From: JABMOV01 sp964654545
GTDB taxonomy: Bacteria > Fidelibacterota > Marinisomatia > Marinisomatales > JABMOV01
Assembly: GCA_964654545.1 (NCBI GenBank)
Contig: CAZZIU010000019.1
Span: 1-51,963, forward strand
Direction: 5' to 3'
DNA: 51,963 nt
A model generated the notes under the pieces. That model worked only from the letters and a program-made list of their open reading frames with translations. It made no database searches and was not told where the DNA came from. The translations under genes were made by a program, and so were the position numbers. This document shows, piece by piece, positions 27,790 through 37,453 of this stretch (the stretch's first letter is position 1; the number at the start of each line of letters is the position of its first letter).

Positions 27790-28791
27790 ATGAATAGTTT
27801 GTCAAACTATACCGCCTTTGGTGTTTCTGCGTCAGCCCAAGCGTTAATTACAGTCAAGAACGCCGCAGAGTTGGAACATGCTTTTAATCTTATCGCAAAA
27901 GAAAACTCCTCCTATTTTGTTCTTGGCAGTGGTAGCAATGTGCTCTTTGTGGATGATTTTCCCGGAACCGTACTGCATATTGCCATTCCGGGCATTGATC
28001 TTATTGAAGAAACGCCCGAAGGGGTAACCTTACGAGTCGGTGCCGGTGTTGTATGGAATGATCTGGTTAATTATTGTGTCGATCGCCACTGGTATGGAAT
28101 TGAAAATTTAGCACTTATACCCGGTACGGTCGGGGCCGCTCCGGTACAAAATATCGGTGCCTATGGTGCAGAGTTGGCTGAAGTATTTCAATCGCTTGAG
28201 GCTTTGAATGTCTCCAGCGGCACCTTTCAAACGCTGGATAAAAACGCATGTACTTTTTCATACCGCAATAGCATTTTTAAACATCAAAATCAGTACCTTA
28301 TTACGTCGATTGACCTGACCCTGTCTAAAATCCCGCATCTCAACACCAACTATGGAAAAATCAATGTGTATTTAACAGAAAACGGCGTAATGAATCCTAA
28401 TCTGCGTGATGTACGCGATGCGGTCATCGCAATCCGTCGCAGCAAACTCCCCGATCCGGAAAAACTGGGAAATGCAGGGAGTTTTTTTAAAAATCCGGTT
28501 GTGGATAATAATCTGTATGAAGCGCTTCGGGGGAAAGAGCCTGACGTGCCCGGCTATCCGGCGGATGGCGCTGAAACCAAAATCCCTGCAGCCTGGTTGA
28601 TTGAGAAGTGCGGCTGGAAGGGCAAGCGGGTTGGAAATTGTGGCGTATATGAAAAACATGCGCTGATTCTGGTGAATTACGGGGGTGCTACGGGCAGGGA
28701 TATTTACAACCTGTCCAAATCAATCCAGGCATCGGTAATGGGCCGTTTCGGGATTGGGTTGCAGCCGGAAGTACATCTAATAAAAGGATAA
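27790..28791 (+). CDS. murB: UDP-N-acetylenolpyruvoylglucosamine reductase (MurB)
   Basis: A 333-residue cytoplasmic flavoenzyme that reduces UDP-GlcNAc-enolpyruvate to UDP-MurNAc for peptidoglycan synthesis. FAD-binding segments LGSGSNVLF, ENLALIPGTVGAAPVQNIGAYGAE and the substrate loop YRNSIFK closely follow the E. coli (type I) enzyme. The proton-donor Ser lies in GNAGSFFKNP and the catalytic Glu in QPEVHLI. The ATG at 27790 (MNSLSNYTAFGV) matches the usual family N terminus; an in-frame ATG 15 codons earlier would add an atypical tail. The stop is 3 bases before the M20 peptidase start. Confidence 0.96.
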   Translation: MNSLSNYTAFGVSASAQALITVKNAAELEHAFNLIAKENSSYFVLGSGSNVLFVDDFPGTVLHIAIPGIDLIEETPEGVTLRVGAGVVWNDLVNYCVDRHWYGIENLALIPGTVGAAPVQNIGAYGAELAEVFQSLEALNVSSGTFQTLDKNACTFSYRNSIFKHQNQYLITSIDLTLSKIPHLNTNYGKINVYLTENGVMNPNLRDVRDAVIAIRRSKLPDPEKLGNAGSFFKNPVVDNNLYEALRGKEPDVPGYPADGAETKIPAAWLIEKCGWKGKRVGNCGVYEKHALILVNYGGATGRDIYNLSKSIQASVMGRFGIGLQPEVHLIKG

Positions 28792-28794
28792 CCA

Positions 28795-30252
28795 ATGAAA
28801 CATGTCATTTTTGTTCTTGTGGCCAGCGTGCTCTTTTATACCTGCGCCGGCACATCTTCTCAGGTGGTAGTTGACCTTCAGAAACCTGCTGATATTGCAA
28901 TTGATGATGCTATGGCGCGCCTGAGCGGTGCACTTCGTATTAAAACGGTTTCGTATTCCGATAGTGCCGCCACCGAAGCAATTGCCTTTAATACATTCAT
29001 CAATTATCTTTCTGTTCACTATCCCCTTATCCATAGCCAGCTCTCCCCCGAAAAAATAAACAATTTCAGCCTGTTGTATACCTGGAAAGGTTCCCGGTCT
29101 GATTTAAAGCCTGTGTTTTTATTGGCCCATTCCGATGTTGTCCCGGCGGATACAACCGGCTCCTCCCGCTGGCGTGTAAAGCCTTTTGACGGCGCAATCG
29201 ATGACAATGTATTGTGGGGGCGGGGCGCAGTGGATGATAAGGCGGCAATGATTGGAATTCTTGAAGTTGTAGAATATTTGCTCTCAAGTGGTTTTCAGCC
29301 GGAGCGCACAATCATCCTGGCCTTTGGGCATGATGAGGAAATTGGCGGGAGAAATGGCGCTCAGGCAATTGCTGATACACTACGTAAACGGGGAATTTCA
29401 CCAGATTTTATCATGGACGAGGGTGGCGCCATCGTGGAAGAGGGTGTGCCGGGCGTTGATGTGCCGGTTGCCCTGATTGGAATCGCTGAAAAGGGATATG
29501 TCAGTCTAAAGCTTTCTGTCGATGGAGTGGGCGGACACTCCAGTATGCCGCCAAATGAAACTGCCGTAACGGTACTTAGCAAAGCGATTGGAAAATTAAG
29601 CGATAACCCGCTTCCGGCAACGCTGGAAGGGCCCATTAAAGAAATGCTGGTGACGCTGGCACCGGAAACATCATTTCCCTTCAATTTTCTCTTTTCCAAC
29701 CTATGGGCGTTTGGTGGAATAATTGAAGGTCAGCTGGCAGGGTCTTCAAAGTCAAACGCCTTAATCCGAACCACAACAGCGCCCACCATGTTTCATGCCG
29801 GTGTTAAGGACAATCAGCTTCCGCAAAAAGCAACAGCAGTGGTGAACTTTCGATTAAAACCGGGAGATAGCGTTGATGGTATTATTGCACATGTGAAATC
29901 GGTAATTGATAACCCAAAAATCATCGTGGAACCAATTGGCGACTTTCCACAGGAAGCATCCGAGGTGAGCAATTATAAATCACCCCAGTATACCGCCATT
30001 GCCAAAAGTATCCGTCAAACGTTTCCAGATGTGCTGGTCAGTCCTTATTTGACCGTCGGTGGCACCGATGCCAAGCATTATCAGGGAATGACCGATCAGA
30101 TTTATCGGTTTTTACCTATCCAGTTTTCACCGGAACAACTGGACGGAATGCACGGAATTGATGAGCATATTACATCCTTGGATTACGAACGGCTCCTTAC
30201 TTTTTATCTACAACTAGTAAAGAATACCGCCGGGCCTGACAGGCTCTGGTAA
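28795..30252 (+). CDS. M20-family metallopeptidase lipoprotein
   Basis: A 485-residue dizinc peptidase with a lipoprotein-type signal (LFYTCAG, Cys17). Metal ligands and catalytic residues follow the M20 order: LLAHSDVVPAD (His), GRGAVDDKAAM (bridging Asp), GHDEEIGG (catalytic Glu pair), MDEGGA and GGTDAKHY (C-terminal His). The dimerisation insert (GVGGHSSMPP) is present. The length and the DEGG pattern match the PM20D1-like carboxypeptidase/N-acyl-amino-acid hydrolase subgroup. It probably trims peptides or N-acyl amino acids in the envelope. AAAGGA precedes the ATG; it is co-transcribed with murB. Confidence 0.9.
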   Translation: MKHVIFVLVASVLFYTCAGTSSQVVVDLQKPADIAIDDAMARLSGALRIKTVSYSDSAATEAIAFNTFINYLSVHYPLIHSQLSPEKINNFSLLYTWKGSRSDLKPVFLLAHSDVVPADTTGSSRWRVKPFDGAIDDNVLWGRGAVDDKAAMIGILEVVEYLLSSGFQPERTIILAFGHDEEIGGRNGAQAIADTLRKRGISPDFIMDEGGAIVEEGVPGVDVPVALIGIAEKGYVSLKLSVDGVGGHSSMPPNETAVTVLSKAIGKLSDNPLPATLEGPIKEMLVTLAPETSFPFNFLFSNLWAFGGIIEGQLAGSSKSNALIRTTTAPTMFHAGVKDNQLPQKATAVVNFRLKPGDSVDGIIAHVKSVIDNPKIIVEPIGDFPQEASEVSNYKSPQYTAIAKSIRQTFPDVLVSPYLTVGGTDAKHYQGMTDQIYRFLPIQFSPEQLDGMHGIDEHITSLDYERLLTFYLQLVKNTAGPDRLW

Positions 30253-30272
30253 AGGGGATGGTGGGCTAGTCT

Positions 30273-30599
30273 ATGCAATTCAAATTTAGTAAGTGCGTGG
30301 CTCTTCAACTGCCAGATCTGGCGGAGGGAAAAGCGTTTTATTCGGATATCCTTGGGCTCAGCGCAAAAGAAATTTCAGATGGATACCATATGTCTCCGGG
30401 TGATGGGAATCTTTTCATAGCGGAGTCGGATACATTGAGGGGGCCGGTCCTTGAATTTATTGTAGATGATGTAGAGGCTGCAAAAAAGTATTTACTTCAG
30501 CACGGCTGCAAAATTGTCCGCTGGTTGGGAGCCGGTAAAGACTGTTACTTAAAAGATCCCTTTGGGACCGTGTTCAATCTCTGGGAGGAAAAGAAGTAG
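30273..30599 (+). CDS. VOC/glyoxalase-fold protein
   Basis: A 108-residue single VOC module: VALQLPDLAEGKAFYSDILGL (beta-alpha start; AFYSDILGL is the signature) and a closing YLKDPFGTVFNLWE, where the Glu is at the usual metal-ligand place. Family members include glyoxalases, dioxygenases and resistance proteins; the sequence does not choose between them. It lies 20 bases after the M20 peptidase gene and is probably the last gene of that operon. Confidence 0.85.
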   Translation: MQFKFSKCVALQLPDLAEGKAFYSDILGLSAKEISDGYHMSPGDGNLFIAESDTLRGPVLEFIVDDVEAAKKYLLQHGCKIVRWLGAGKDCYLKDPFGTVFNLWEEKK

Positions 30600-30611
30600 C
30601 CTTCCGGGTTT

Positions 30612-31964
30612 TTAATATAACTCGGAAATAGAGTATACCATAGTTGCTAATGCTGCAACGCAACGATTGAATTCATCTCGATCAATCATGGATACTGCAT
30701 CTGCCGCCGTATGGTGGTACCAAAAATATTTAGAATTATCAACCTTTAGGCTCATCCCTGGTACTCCGGAAATCATTAAGGGTGAAATGTCCGCTTCTTC
30801 TCCATTGTCGAACAGTTGATTGGCGCCAATAGGTTCTAATGCTGCGACCAAATTTGCCAATTTTTCGCGCATCGTGTCCGGACCGGTGAAACCAAAACCA
30901 CGAGGGGCGAAAACGCCACCATCCGATTCAATAGCAACAAGATGGTTATCGTCCTTGTGGGCTTCAGCATATGCCCATCCGCCGCGCAGGCCATATTCTT
31001 CATTGGTCCACAAGACAACACGCAGCGTCCGCTTGGGTTGTATGCCCAACGACTGAATAAGCCGCAATGCTTCCCAGGCGGCTACGCATCCACCGGCATC
31101 ATCCATGGCTCCCTGTCCCACATCCCAGGAGTCGCTGTGGCCACCAAAAACAATGATTTCATCTGGTTTTTCACTTCCACGGAGTTCCACAACCACATTG
31201 CGTGATTCCACATCCGGCAACATTTTTCCCTCCATAATCAAATGGAGTTTGGGCTTTTGTCCCCGCTGTGTCATGCGATGCAACATGGCTGCTGCCTCAA
31301 CCGTTATGGCGGCCTGGGGAATCTGGGGAACCGTGTCAGAATAGGCCATTCCACCGGTATGCGGGGTGTTTAGGGAAAAGGGTGTAACGGAACGAATCAG
31401 GCTGGCAACCGCCCCATAACGGGCTGCTTCTATGGCGCCACTATAGCGGTATGCTACTGTTTTTCCATATGATGTGAAAGGGGCGTCGTATACAACAATT
31501 TTTCCCGGCACCTCAGCTTTACGCCGCTCTAATTCTTCAAAATTTTCAACGGCCAGCACCTGGGCGGTAATTCCCTTTTCAGGTGTTCCTATACTTCTTC
31601 CCAGGCCCAACAATGGGAATGCCATTTCCCAGGGCTCTATCAACGTTAACGATTCCTTTCCGCGTACCCAATGGGGAACCATCGCCGACTCACCGTGTGC
31701 ATTGTCCAATCCATCTTTGTGCATTTCTGCAATTATCCAATCGATGGCCTTTTCCAGGTTATCCGATCCACTGATGCGCGGACCAAAGCGATCACACAAT
31801 TCAGCCAGACGGTTATAGGCGGCGCTGTCATGTAACGCTGCCTGCATGATGCGTTCTATTGTTTTTTCATGCGTCTCTGAAGTGCGTGTTACCGCTGGTG
31901 GGTCTGCATAAAGAAATGCGCTTAGATAAATGACAAAAATAACAGGAATGTACTTGGCTGCCAT
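30612..31964 (-). CDS. M28-family peptidase, carboxypeptidase Q-like
   Basis: A 450-residue secreted metallopeptidase with a signal peptide (1-20, ending YADPP) and AAGGAG ribosome site. A PA-type insert (~125-215) precedes the catalytic domain. Zinc-site residues in order: GGHSDSWDVG (His, Asp), AMDDAGG (bridging Asp), TNEEYGLRG (catalytic Glu/Glu), AIESDGG and WYHHTAAD (final His). This arrangement matches carboxypeptidase Q (plasma glutamate carboxypeptidase), which removes residues from small peptides. It adds to the peptide-degrading set of this window. It converges on the VOC gene with 12 bases between stops. Confidence 0.9.
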   Translation of the reverse strand: MAAKYIPVIFVIYLSAFLYADPPAVTRTSETHEKTIERIMQAALHDSAAYNRLAELCDRFGPRISGSDNLEKAIDWIIAEMHKDGLDNAHGESAMVPHWVRGKESLTLIEPWEMAFPLLGLGRSIGTPEKGITAQVLAVENFEELERRKAEVPGKIVVYDAPFTSYGKTVAYRYSGAIEAARYGAVASLIRSVTPFSLNTPHTGGMAYSDTVPQIPQAAITVEAAAMLHRMTQRGQKPKLHLIMEGKMLPDVESRNVVVELRGSEKPDEIIVFGGHSDSWDVGQGAMDDAGGCVAAWEALRLIQSLGIQPKRTLRVVLWTNEEYGLRGGWAYAEAHKDDNHLVAIESDGGVFAPRGFGFTGPDTMREKLANLVAALEPIGANQLFDNGEEADISPLMISGVPGMSLKVDNSKYFWYHHTAADAVSMIDRDEFNRCVAALATMVYSISELY

Positions 31965-32056
31965 GGATACTCCTTGTGTTTCAAACGGGGGAATTTACCC
32001 AATCTTGCCCCAGGAGAGCATCTTCAATCGGGGGTCGCTACGACAACCGTTGCAAT

Positions 32057-33370
32057 TTAAAACCGAAAATTGATGGAAATGGCCGGGGCCGTTTTTCGTT
32101 TTCCATCAACCGTATACGACAATACTGTTGGCATAACAATCGTCTGCGCGCCAAGATCTGTTATCGTTGAACCTTCTTTATTAGGATGAACAATGCCTCT
32201 TGTAAGGTACGTACCAAGGCCATAACCCGTTAGCGTCAGAATCATCATTGATTTAAGGTTGTCCACTTCCATAATGATTCCCAGACCGGTCCCGAACGCC
32301 ATTCCGGAAGCAGAACCGAGCGACATTAAAATGGATTGTCCTGCAGAAAACTCAAACCCTCCAATCCACTTATCATAATACAGCATGCTGCCCAGTGCGC
32401 CAAGATTGTTCAAAACCATCCATCGTTTTTCATCGAATTTGTTATAAAGAATTTCCTGCAGCATCATACTGTTAAAAAAGCCAAAACCGTAACCCTGGTA
32501 TAGCATGAGAGCATCGCCAAAGCTGTAGGTCTTTTCCCTTGCCAGTTTTTTACCAACCAGAAACCCAATAGGATATCCAACCAGCAGTTCAATAGCGGTA
32601 TGATTTCTGTTCCACGTTTCATAGTCTTTTTCGAGCTGCTGTTCGAGAACCGGATCAATCACTTCATTTTCTTCGTTGCCATAATACGGATCCGGGTCAA
32701 AATATGTATAAAGGGTGCGGGCATTAATGCCTCCAAGAGCGGTCCACAGCGTGAACACCCAGGCCTGACCATTGCTCGGTTTCAAATCGCTGTAGAAATA
32801 ATCACCGGCGACTATTCCGGTGGGCACAGATGCCATAAGAATCCACGCCCAGGTTTTACCAGTATCGCTGAGCCTGAACAGGGTTTTTGTCCCCAATCCA
32901 TACCGCAGTCCAACCAGACCGCCGTATCGCAACATTTGGGCGCGCGCATGGGATATGTCCATGTCTTCCGTGTACTTATACGTGAGGTAAAACGCTCCTC
33001 CCAGTGATAGCATTTCTGTCCCGGCATACCAGCGAAAATCATCTGCACCCAGAACATATGGGACAGTCCATCCGTATAGCCCGGAACCAATGACCATGTT
33101 TTGAAGAACCAGGGGCCAGCGACCTGACTGATCTTTTATCATGCCCCCCTCTTTAGACGTGGAATCAGATAACCCTGCGGTGCTGTCGGGTGGAAGATTT
33201 AGTGCGGTCGATAAAGTGGATAACAGTTTTTGTTCATCGCTGGAAATGATGCCGTCCTCCATAGCGGTTTGCCAGGCTTTCTGGTAAATGTCGTTGGGCA
33301 TTACCTGGTTTTGTGCCATGGAGAGCGAAAGGAAGACTACAAGGAAACTGCCATGGCGAAGGATGTTCAT
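32057..33370 (-). CDS. Membrane or outer-membrane protein of unknown function
   Basis: A 437-residue exported protein with a signal peptide (1-19, FLSLSMAQ). Residues ~28-60 (DIYQKAWQTAMEDGIISSDE) look like an EF-hand/TerB-like helical hairpin. The rest has several Gly-rich moderately hydrophobic segments (GSGLYGWTVPYVLG; GYPIGFLVGKK; GYGFGFFNSMM; GMAFGTGLGIIM) and ends in an aromatic motif (SINFRF), favouring an outer-membrane location. No family recognised. It is divergent from the porin operon, with 153 bases between starts that include a 12-base palindrome. Confidence 0.65.
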   Translation of the reverse strand: MNILRHGSFLVVFLSLSMAQNQVMPNDIYQKAWQTAMEDGIISSDEQKLLSTLSTALNLPPDSTAGLSDSTSKEGGMIKDQSGRWPLVLQNMVIGSGLYGWTVPYVLGADDFRWYAGTEMLSLGGAFYLTYKYTEDMDISHARAQMLRYGGLVGLRYGLGTKTLFRLSDTGKTWAWILMASVPTGIVAGDYFYSDLKPSNGQAWVFTLWTALGGINARTLYTYFDPDPYYGNEENEVIDPVLEQQLEKDYETWNRNHTAIELLVGYPIGFLVGKKLAREKTYSFGDALMLYQGYGFGFFNSMMLQEILYNKFDEKRWMVLNNLGALGSMLYYDKWIGGFEFSAGQSILMSLGSASGMAFGTGLGIIMEVDNLKSMMILTLTGYGLGTYLTRGIVHPNKEGSTITDLGAQTIVMPTVLSYTVDGKRKTAPAISINFRF

Positions 33371-33450
33371 TTTTTCTCTATGGGGTTGGGCCTAAGAATG
33401 TATGCAATCCGATTGTTCATATTACCATAGGATTTTCTTTTCTTCAACCC

Positions 33451-33462
33451 TGTTCGCGAACA
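33451..33462. promoter_or_regulatory. Perfect 12-base palindrome in divergent promoter region
   Basis: TGTTCGCGAACA lies midway between the unknown membrane protein (minus) and the porin/PBP/kinase operon (plus). A GC-centred perfect palindrome in an AT-rich divergent spacer is what a repressor or activator site looks like. I cannot assign a regulator. Confidence 0.4.
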
Positions 33463-33523
33463 AAGAGCTTTTGTCGTATATTTATTATTGTTTATGGCTA
33501 TATTAAACAAATTTGGGGACACA

Positions 33524-34594
33524 ATGTACAGGCAAGAAACTCGTTACCGGTCGGCTCTGCGTACATTTATAATTTCTCTTTTTGCCCTTTCGTTGGCATA
33601 CACAATTCCTTTAAAAACGTATGGCTATTTCGATCTTGAGGCAGAAGTGAATAACAAGGACCGCGCAGGGAAAATCTGGACCTTTGACCAACATCATTTG
33701 AATGTGATCAACATCTTCCCGCTTGATCAACATTTCCGGCTCTTTGTGGAAATGGAATGGGAACACGGTATTAGCCTGGAAAACGGTGGGCCTGGTTCAG
33801 GAAAAATCTATCTTGCCCAAAGCTGGTTGGAATACAAAAAAACCAATGCTTTTCGGATTCAAATGGGGAAAATCCTTGTTCCGTTTGGAATGCGTGGGCT
33901 TACTTATGACGCTACGCCAACCTACCTCTCATCTTTTCTTCCCGGTTCGGTCTATGGAAAGCATTTGAATTCTGTGAATCACCAAGATCGGCTTTTCGCA
34001 AAATGGTTAACAGGAATTCAACTTGCGGGGATTTTTCAGCCTGGGGAATGGAATGTGGAATATTTCTGTTATATCACCAACGGACGAGGGTCAAAACCTT
34101 CTGAAGCGGATGATAACTCCAATAAGGGCCTGGGGGGTCGGCTTCTTGTTCGGCCTTCATTCGGTGAAACATCCTTTGGGTTGTCCTATTATTCCGATGC
34201 TGATGGTACCTCCCACAACACGCTACAGTCTTCATATGGCGCCGATGCCACCTTCTCCTTTTCCGGCTTCACCTTTGATATAGAAGGTGTTTACAAAAGG
34301 GGGCAAAAGATTAATGAGGTCACCGAAACGCCCATTGATTCTTATTTGACCGGATATGGCTACTATATTCAAGCCAGTCGTACGTTTGGCGATCGTTGGA
34401 CACCTTTTGTTCGATTCGACCGATACGACCCTGATCTGGATGGGCACATAAAGCACGACGAGACCGTCGTTGTCGGTATCAATTTATCGGCTACTCCACG
34501 GGTATATATAAAGGCCGAACTTCAGTCCATTCATGACGACAACCACACCAATACGTACCAATCCTTTGTTTCATCAATTGCGGTGGCCTTCTAA
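33524..34594 (+). CDS. Porin-like outer-membrane protein (phosphate-selective porin-like)
   Basis: A 356-residue barrel. The ATG at 33524 is preferred: GGGGA lies just upstream and a signal peptide follows (FIISLFALSLAYTIP). An in-frame TTG/ATG 10-12 codons earlier is possible. Strands such as RLFVEMEWEHG, SWLEYKKTNAFRIQMGKILVPFG and a C-terminal Phe (SIAVAF) resemble the OprO/OprP-type porin superfamily. The stop overlaps the next start (TAATG). Placement with a PstS-like binding protein and histidine kinases suggests solute sensing; phosphate or another anion is possible but unproven. Confidence 0.75.
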   Translation: MYRQETRYRSALRTFIISLFALSLAYTIPLKTYGYFDLEAEVNNKDRAGKIWTFDQHHLNVINIFPLDQHFRLFVEMEWEHGISLENGGPGSGKIYLAQSWLEYKKTNAFRIQMGKILVPFGMRGLTYDATPTYLSSFLPGSVYGKHLNSVNHQDRLFAKWLTGIQLAGIFQPGEWNVEYFCYITNGRGSKPSEADDNSNKGLGGRLLVRPSFGETSFGLSYYSDADGTSHNTLQSSYGADATFSFSGFTFDIEGVYKRGQKINEVTETPIDSYLTGYGYYIQASRTFGDRWTPFVRFDRYDPDLDGHIKHDETVVVGINLSATPRVYIKAELQSIHDDNHTNTYQSFVSSIAVAF

Positions 34595-35052
34595 TGGATA
34601 AACTTAGTTTACCCCTAAAGCGTGCGGTAATCTGTTTTGGTTTTTTACTCACCGTATCACAGGCACAAATTGCGATTATTGTTCACCCCTCCAATGCGCT
34701 GGACGACCTTTCTTTGGAGGAGTTGCGATCTGTTTATAATGGCGATAAGTCCCTATTTAACGAGAGCACTGAAATATTGCTGGTCGAATCCCGGTTCATC
34801 GCTGAAGATTTTTATCAAATACTCTACAATAAGTCCAGAATAAAAATGAAAAAATACTGGATCAGTCTGGTTTTCTCCGGTCGTAGCGCCAATCCTCCCT
34901 CCGAAAAACAAACCGTGGAAGAAGTCTTGGCCTTTGTTGCAAAAAATGCCGGCGCGATTGCCTTTATTCCTCTGGAACAGGTTGACGATAATATAAAAAC
35001 TATCACGCTTAACGGGCTTTCGGCTGGTGATCCGGATTACCCCTTGAAATAA
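34594..35052 (+). CDS. Small PstS-like periplasmic binding protein
   Basis: A 152-residue exported protein: signal peptide (1-24, LTVSQAQ), then a PBP-like domain (PF12849 type). Typical PstS-like patterns are visible: IIVHPSNALDDLSLEELRSVYNG near the N terminus, KKYWISLVFSG and a C-terminal NAGAIAFIPLEQV strand-turn. It is about half the size of a transport PstS and no phosphate ABC permease is nearby, so it may be a sensor accessory rather than a transporter part. It overlaps the porin gene and ends 3 bases before kinase 1, whose extracytoplasmic domain is its most likely partner. Confidence 0.8.
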   Translation: MDKLSLPLKRAVICFGFLLTVSQAQIAIIVHPSNALDDLSLEELRSVYNGDKSLFNESTEILLVESRFIAEDFYQILYNKSRIKMKKYWISLVFSGRSANPPSEKQTVEEVLAFVAKNAGAIAFIPLEQVDDNIKTITLNGLSAGDPDYPLK

Positions 35053-35055
35053 TCC

Positions 35056-37320
35056 ATGAAATCTCCCCGCTTATCGATTCGGCTAAAGTTTATTCTGGCA
35101 ACCGCCCTGGCGGTGATGCTTACCCTTCTCTTTACCCTTCTTTATTATCCATCACAGCAAAAACGCCAAATAAGCGACGCCTTTGAAGAACGATTAGAGA
35201 GCACGGCTGAACTGATTGCTCTTAGCACCGGTGTGGCGCTGGGCCTTGATTCGTATTCGGCCATTCAGGAATCCTTTGATTGGATAAGCAATGACTCGAC
35301 CATTGTCTATGTATTGCTCTATGATTCGGATGGGGAGGAGTTTGCCGTTTACAATCCTTTTAAACTGGATCTGGATCGATCCGCATTGTTGTCCCATGAG
35401 GATATCTACGAAAAAGACGCCATTCTTCACGGTTCAATGCCCATTTTGTTTCAAGGGTCAGACTACGGTCGCTTATTAATAGGATATTCTCTGGAGCCCA
35501 TGTACAGCCGCGTTAAATCGAACACAAAAACCAGTATGTTTTTTGGCTATTTAATACTCGTTGCCGGTATCCTGCTGGCGTGGTTTTTAGGTCGACTGAT
35601 CACCCGGCCAATTAATGAACTGAGAAACGCAGCCATCAGTATGTCGGAAGGGAGGACCGATATTTCTCTCAATACCAATTCGCCGGATGAGGTTGGGGAT
35701 TTGGCGCGATCTTTTGCTGTCATGGTAACAAATATCAATGAAGCTGTTTCATCTTTAGAAGAAAGTGAAGAGCGTTTCAGGAATATTTCAGAATCTGCGG
35801 CAGATGCCATTATTGGGGTGAATCCGCAGGGGAAAATCGCTTTTTGGAACAAGGCTGCCAGCATCATTTTTGGTTATTCTGAAAAAGAGGCTCTCGGCGG
35901 TAATATGGTTGATTTGCTTATCCCGGAACGTTTCCGCGAGGAAGCAACCAATATTGCGCTTGAATATTTTCAAAGCAGTGGTGATAAGGCCTTGGGAAAA
36001 ACCGTTAAACTTTATGGCCTCCGAAAAACCGGCGAAGAATTTCCCGCCGAATTGCATATATCACGCATCCAGTTTGGTGGCGATTGGCATTTAACGGGCA
36101 TTTTGCGGGATGTAACCGAGCGCTACCGATCTGATCAAATGCGTCGCGTACTGTACAATATTGCCAATGCATACAGCACCAGTGAAAACCTTGATGCGCT
36201 GTTTAAAACGATTCACAGTCTGCTGGCAAAAGTTATTTCCGCTTCCAATTTTTATATCGCATATTACGACAAAGAGAAGGAACAGCTCTCCTTTCCATAT
36301 TATGTAGACGAGGTGGATAGTGCGCCAAAGCCAAAACCGCTTGGTAACGGCCTAACCGAATATGTCCTGAGAGAAGTAAAATCCGTCTTTTTAAATAAAG
36401 AAGACATTTATGCCATGAGCCGAGAGGGAAAAATTGAATTAATTGGGACGCCTTCTGAACAATTTGTCAGTGTGCCGCTATCGATTGGAAAAGAGGTGGT
36501 GGGCGTCGTCACGGTGCAAAGCTATAACGATCCAAACCTTTACAACGAAAACCATCTTGCCTTGTTGGAGTTTGTTTCAGGACAAATCGCCGATGCCATT
36601 ACCAAACGCCGGAACGCCGACACTCTGCGTGAGTCGGAAAGAAAACACCGCCAGCTTTCTTTGGAACTCTCCCAGTCCAATAGCATGAAAGATCTTCTGC
36701 TGGACATCATTACCCATGATCTTAAAAATCCCGCCGGTGTCATTCATGGCGTTGTGGATATGATGTCAGCCGAAAACCCGGACGATGAAATGGTACAAAT
36801 GGTACGCAACAGTAGTGACAGCCTGTTAAAGGTAATTGCCAACGCCACGACGCTTTCCAAAGTTTCTATGGACGAAGAGATAAAGAAAGAGACCCTGGAT
36901 TTATACCAACTCATCAATGACATTCTGGGCGAATTCAAATCATCGCTGGCTTATAACGAGATGGAAGCCACAAACTCCATTCCAGCAGACCAGAAAATTC
37001 ATGCCAACCCCATTATTGAAGAAGTTTTTAAAAATTATATTAGCAATGCGATTAAATATGCGGCTCACGGAAAGAAGATTGTGGTTGATTGCGATGAATC
37101 AGATGGGTCTCTTATAATTCGGGTTAAAGATTTTGGAACCACCATTGATGAAGAAAAGCGTGACGCCGTTTTTATTCGCAATCTTCAGCTTGGTAAAACC
37201 GCCGGGCGCGGTCTGGGTCTGGCCATTGTGAAACGTATTGCCGAAGCTCACGGTGGGTCCGTTTGGGTTGAACCAAACACCCCGGCTGGTAATGTTTTTG
37301 GGCTACGACTGCCTGTGTGA
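35056..37320 (+). CDS. Sensor histidine kinase with HAMP, PAS and GAF domains
   Basis: A 754-residue inner-membrane kinase. Order: membrane helix (~10-28), periplasmic sensor (~29-155), second helix (~157-178), HAMP (~178-232), PAS (~240-355, ending in a DVTERY motif), GAF (~370-515), coiled linker, HisKA (phospho-acceptor His554 in ITHDLKNPAG) and HATPase_c. The N box (FKNYISNAIKYA) and G2 box (GRGLGLAIV) are good, but the G1 box is DFGTTI, lacking the second Gly of DxGxG. It is the third gene of the porin/PBP operon. No response regulator lies in the window, so its partner is encoded elsewhere. Confidence 0.9.
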   Translation: MKSPRLSIRLKFILATALAVMLTLLFTLLYYPSQQKRQISDAFEERLESTAELIALSTGVALGLDSYSAIQESFDWISNDSTIVYVLLYDSDGEEFAVYNPFKLDLDRSALLSHEDIYEKDAILHGSMPILFQGSDYGRLLIGYSLEPMYSRVKSNTKTSMFFGYLILVAGILLAWFLGRLITRPINELRNAAISMSEGRTDISLNTNSPDEVGDLARSFAVMVTNINEAVSSLEESEERFRNISESAADAIIGVNPQGKIAFWNKAASIIFGYSEKEALGGNMVDLLIPERFREEATNIALEYFQSSGDKALGKTVKLYGLRKTGEEFPAELHISRIQFGGDWHLTGILRDVTERYRSDQMRRVLYNIANAYSTSENLDALFKTIHSLLAKVISASNFYIAYYDKEKEQLSFPYYVDEVDSAPKPKPLGNGLTEYVLREVKSVFLNKEDIYAMSREGKIELIGTPSEQFVSVPLSIGKEVVGVVTVQSYNDPNLYNENHLALLEFVSGQIADAITKRRNADTLRESERKHRQLSLELSQSNSMKDLLLDIITHDLKNPAGVIHGVVDMMSAENPDDEMVQMVRNSSDSLLKVIANATTLSKVSMDEEIKKETLDLYQLINDILGEFKSSLAYNEMEATNSIPADQKIHANPIIEEVFKNYISNAIKYAAHGKKIVVDCDESDGSLIIRVKDFGTTIDEEKRDAVFIRNLQLGKTAGRGLGLAIVKRIAEAHGGSVWVEPNTPAGNVFGLRLPV

Positions 37321-37453
37321 CAATCCTGTATTATCCCAACTTTATTTGTAGCCTTTCCTTTTGTTTTTAGGTACTTTTTAATACGATTCAAAAAATCTTT
37401 ATCTCTTAGCAAATAGTAAAAAGAGAAAGCGTATTAACGGACTGGGGGGTTCT

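Noticed and set aside
33451..33462. Calling the TGTTCGCGAACA palindrome a LexA box
   Set aside because: It does not match the spacing of the known LexA motifs I can recall, and the flanking genes are not damage-response genes.
37321..37453. A separate promoter for kinase 2 in the 133-base spacer
   Set aside because: AT-rich sequence but no -35/-10 pair with acceptable spacing could be picked with confidence.
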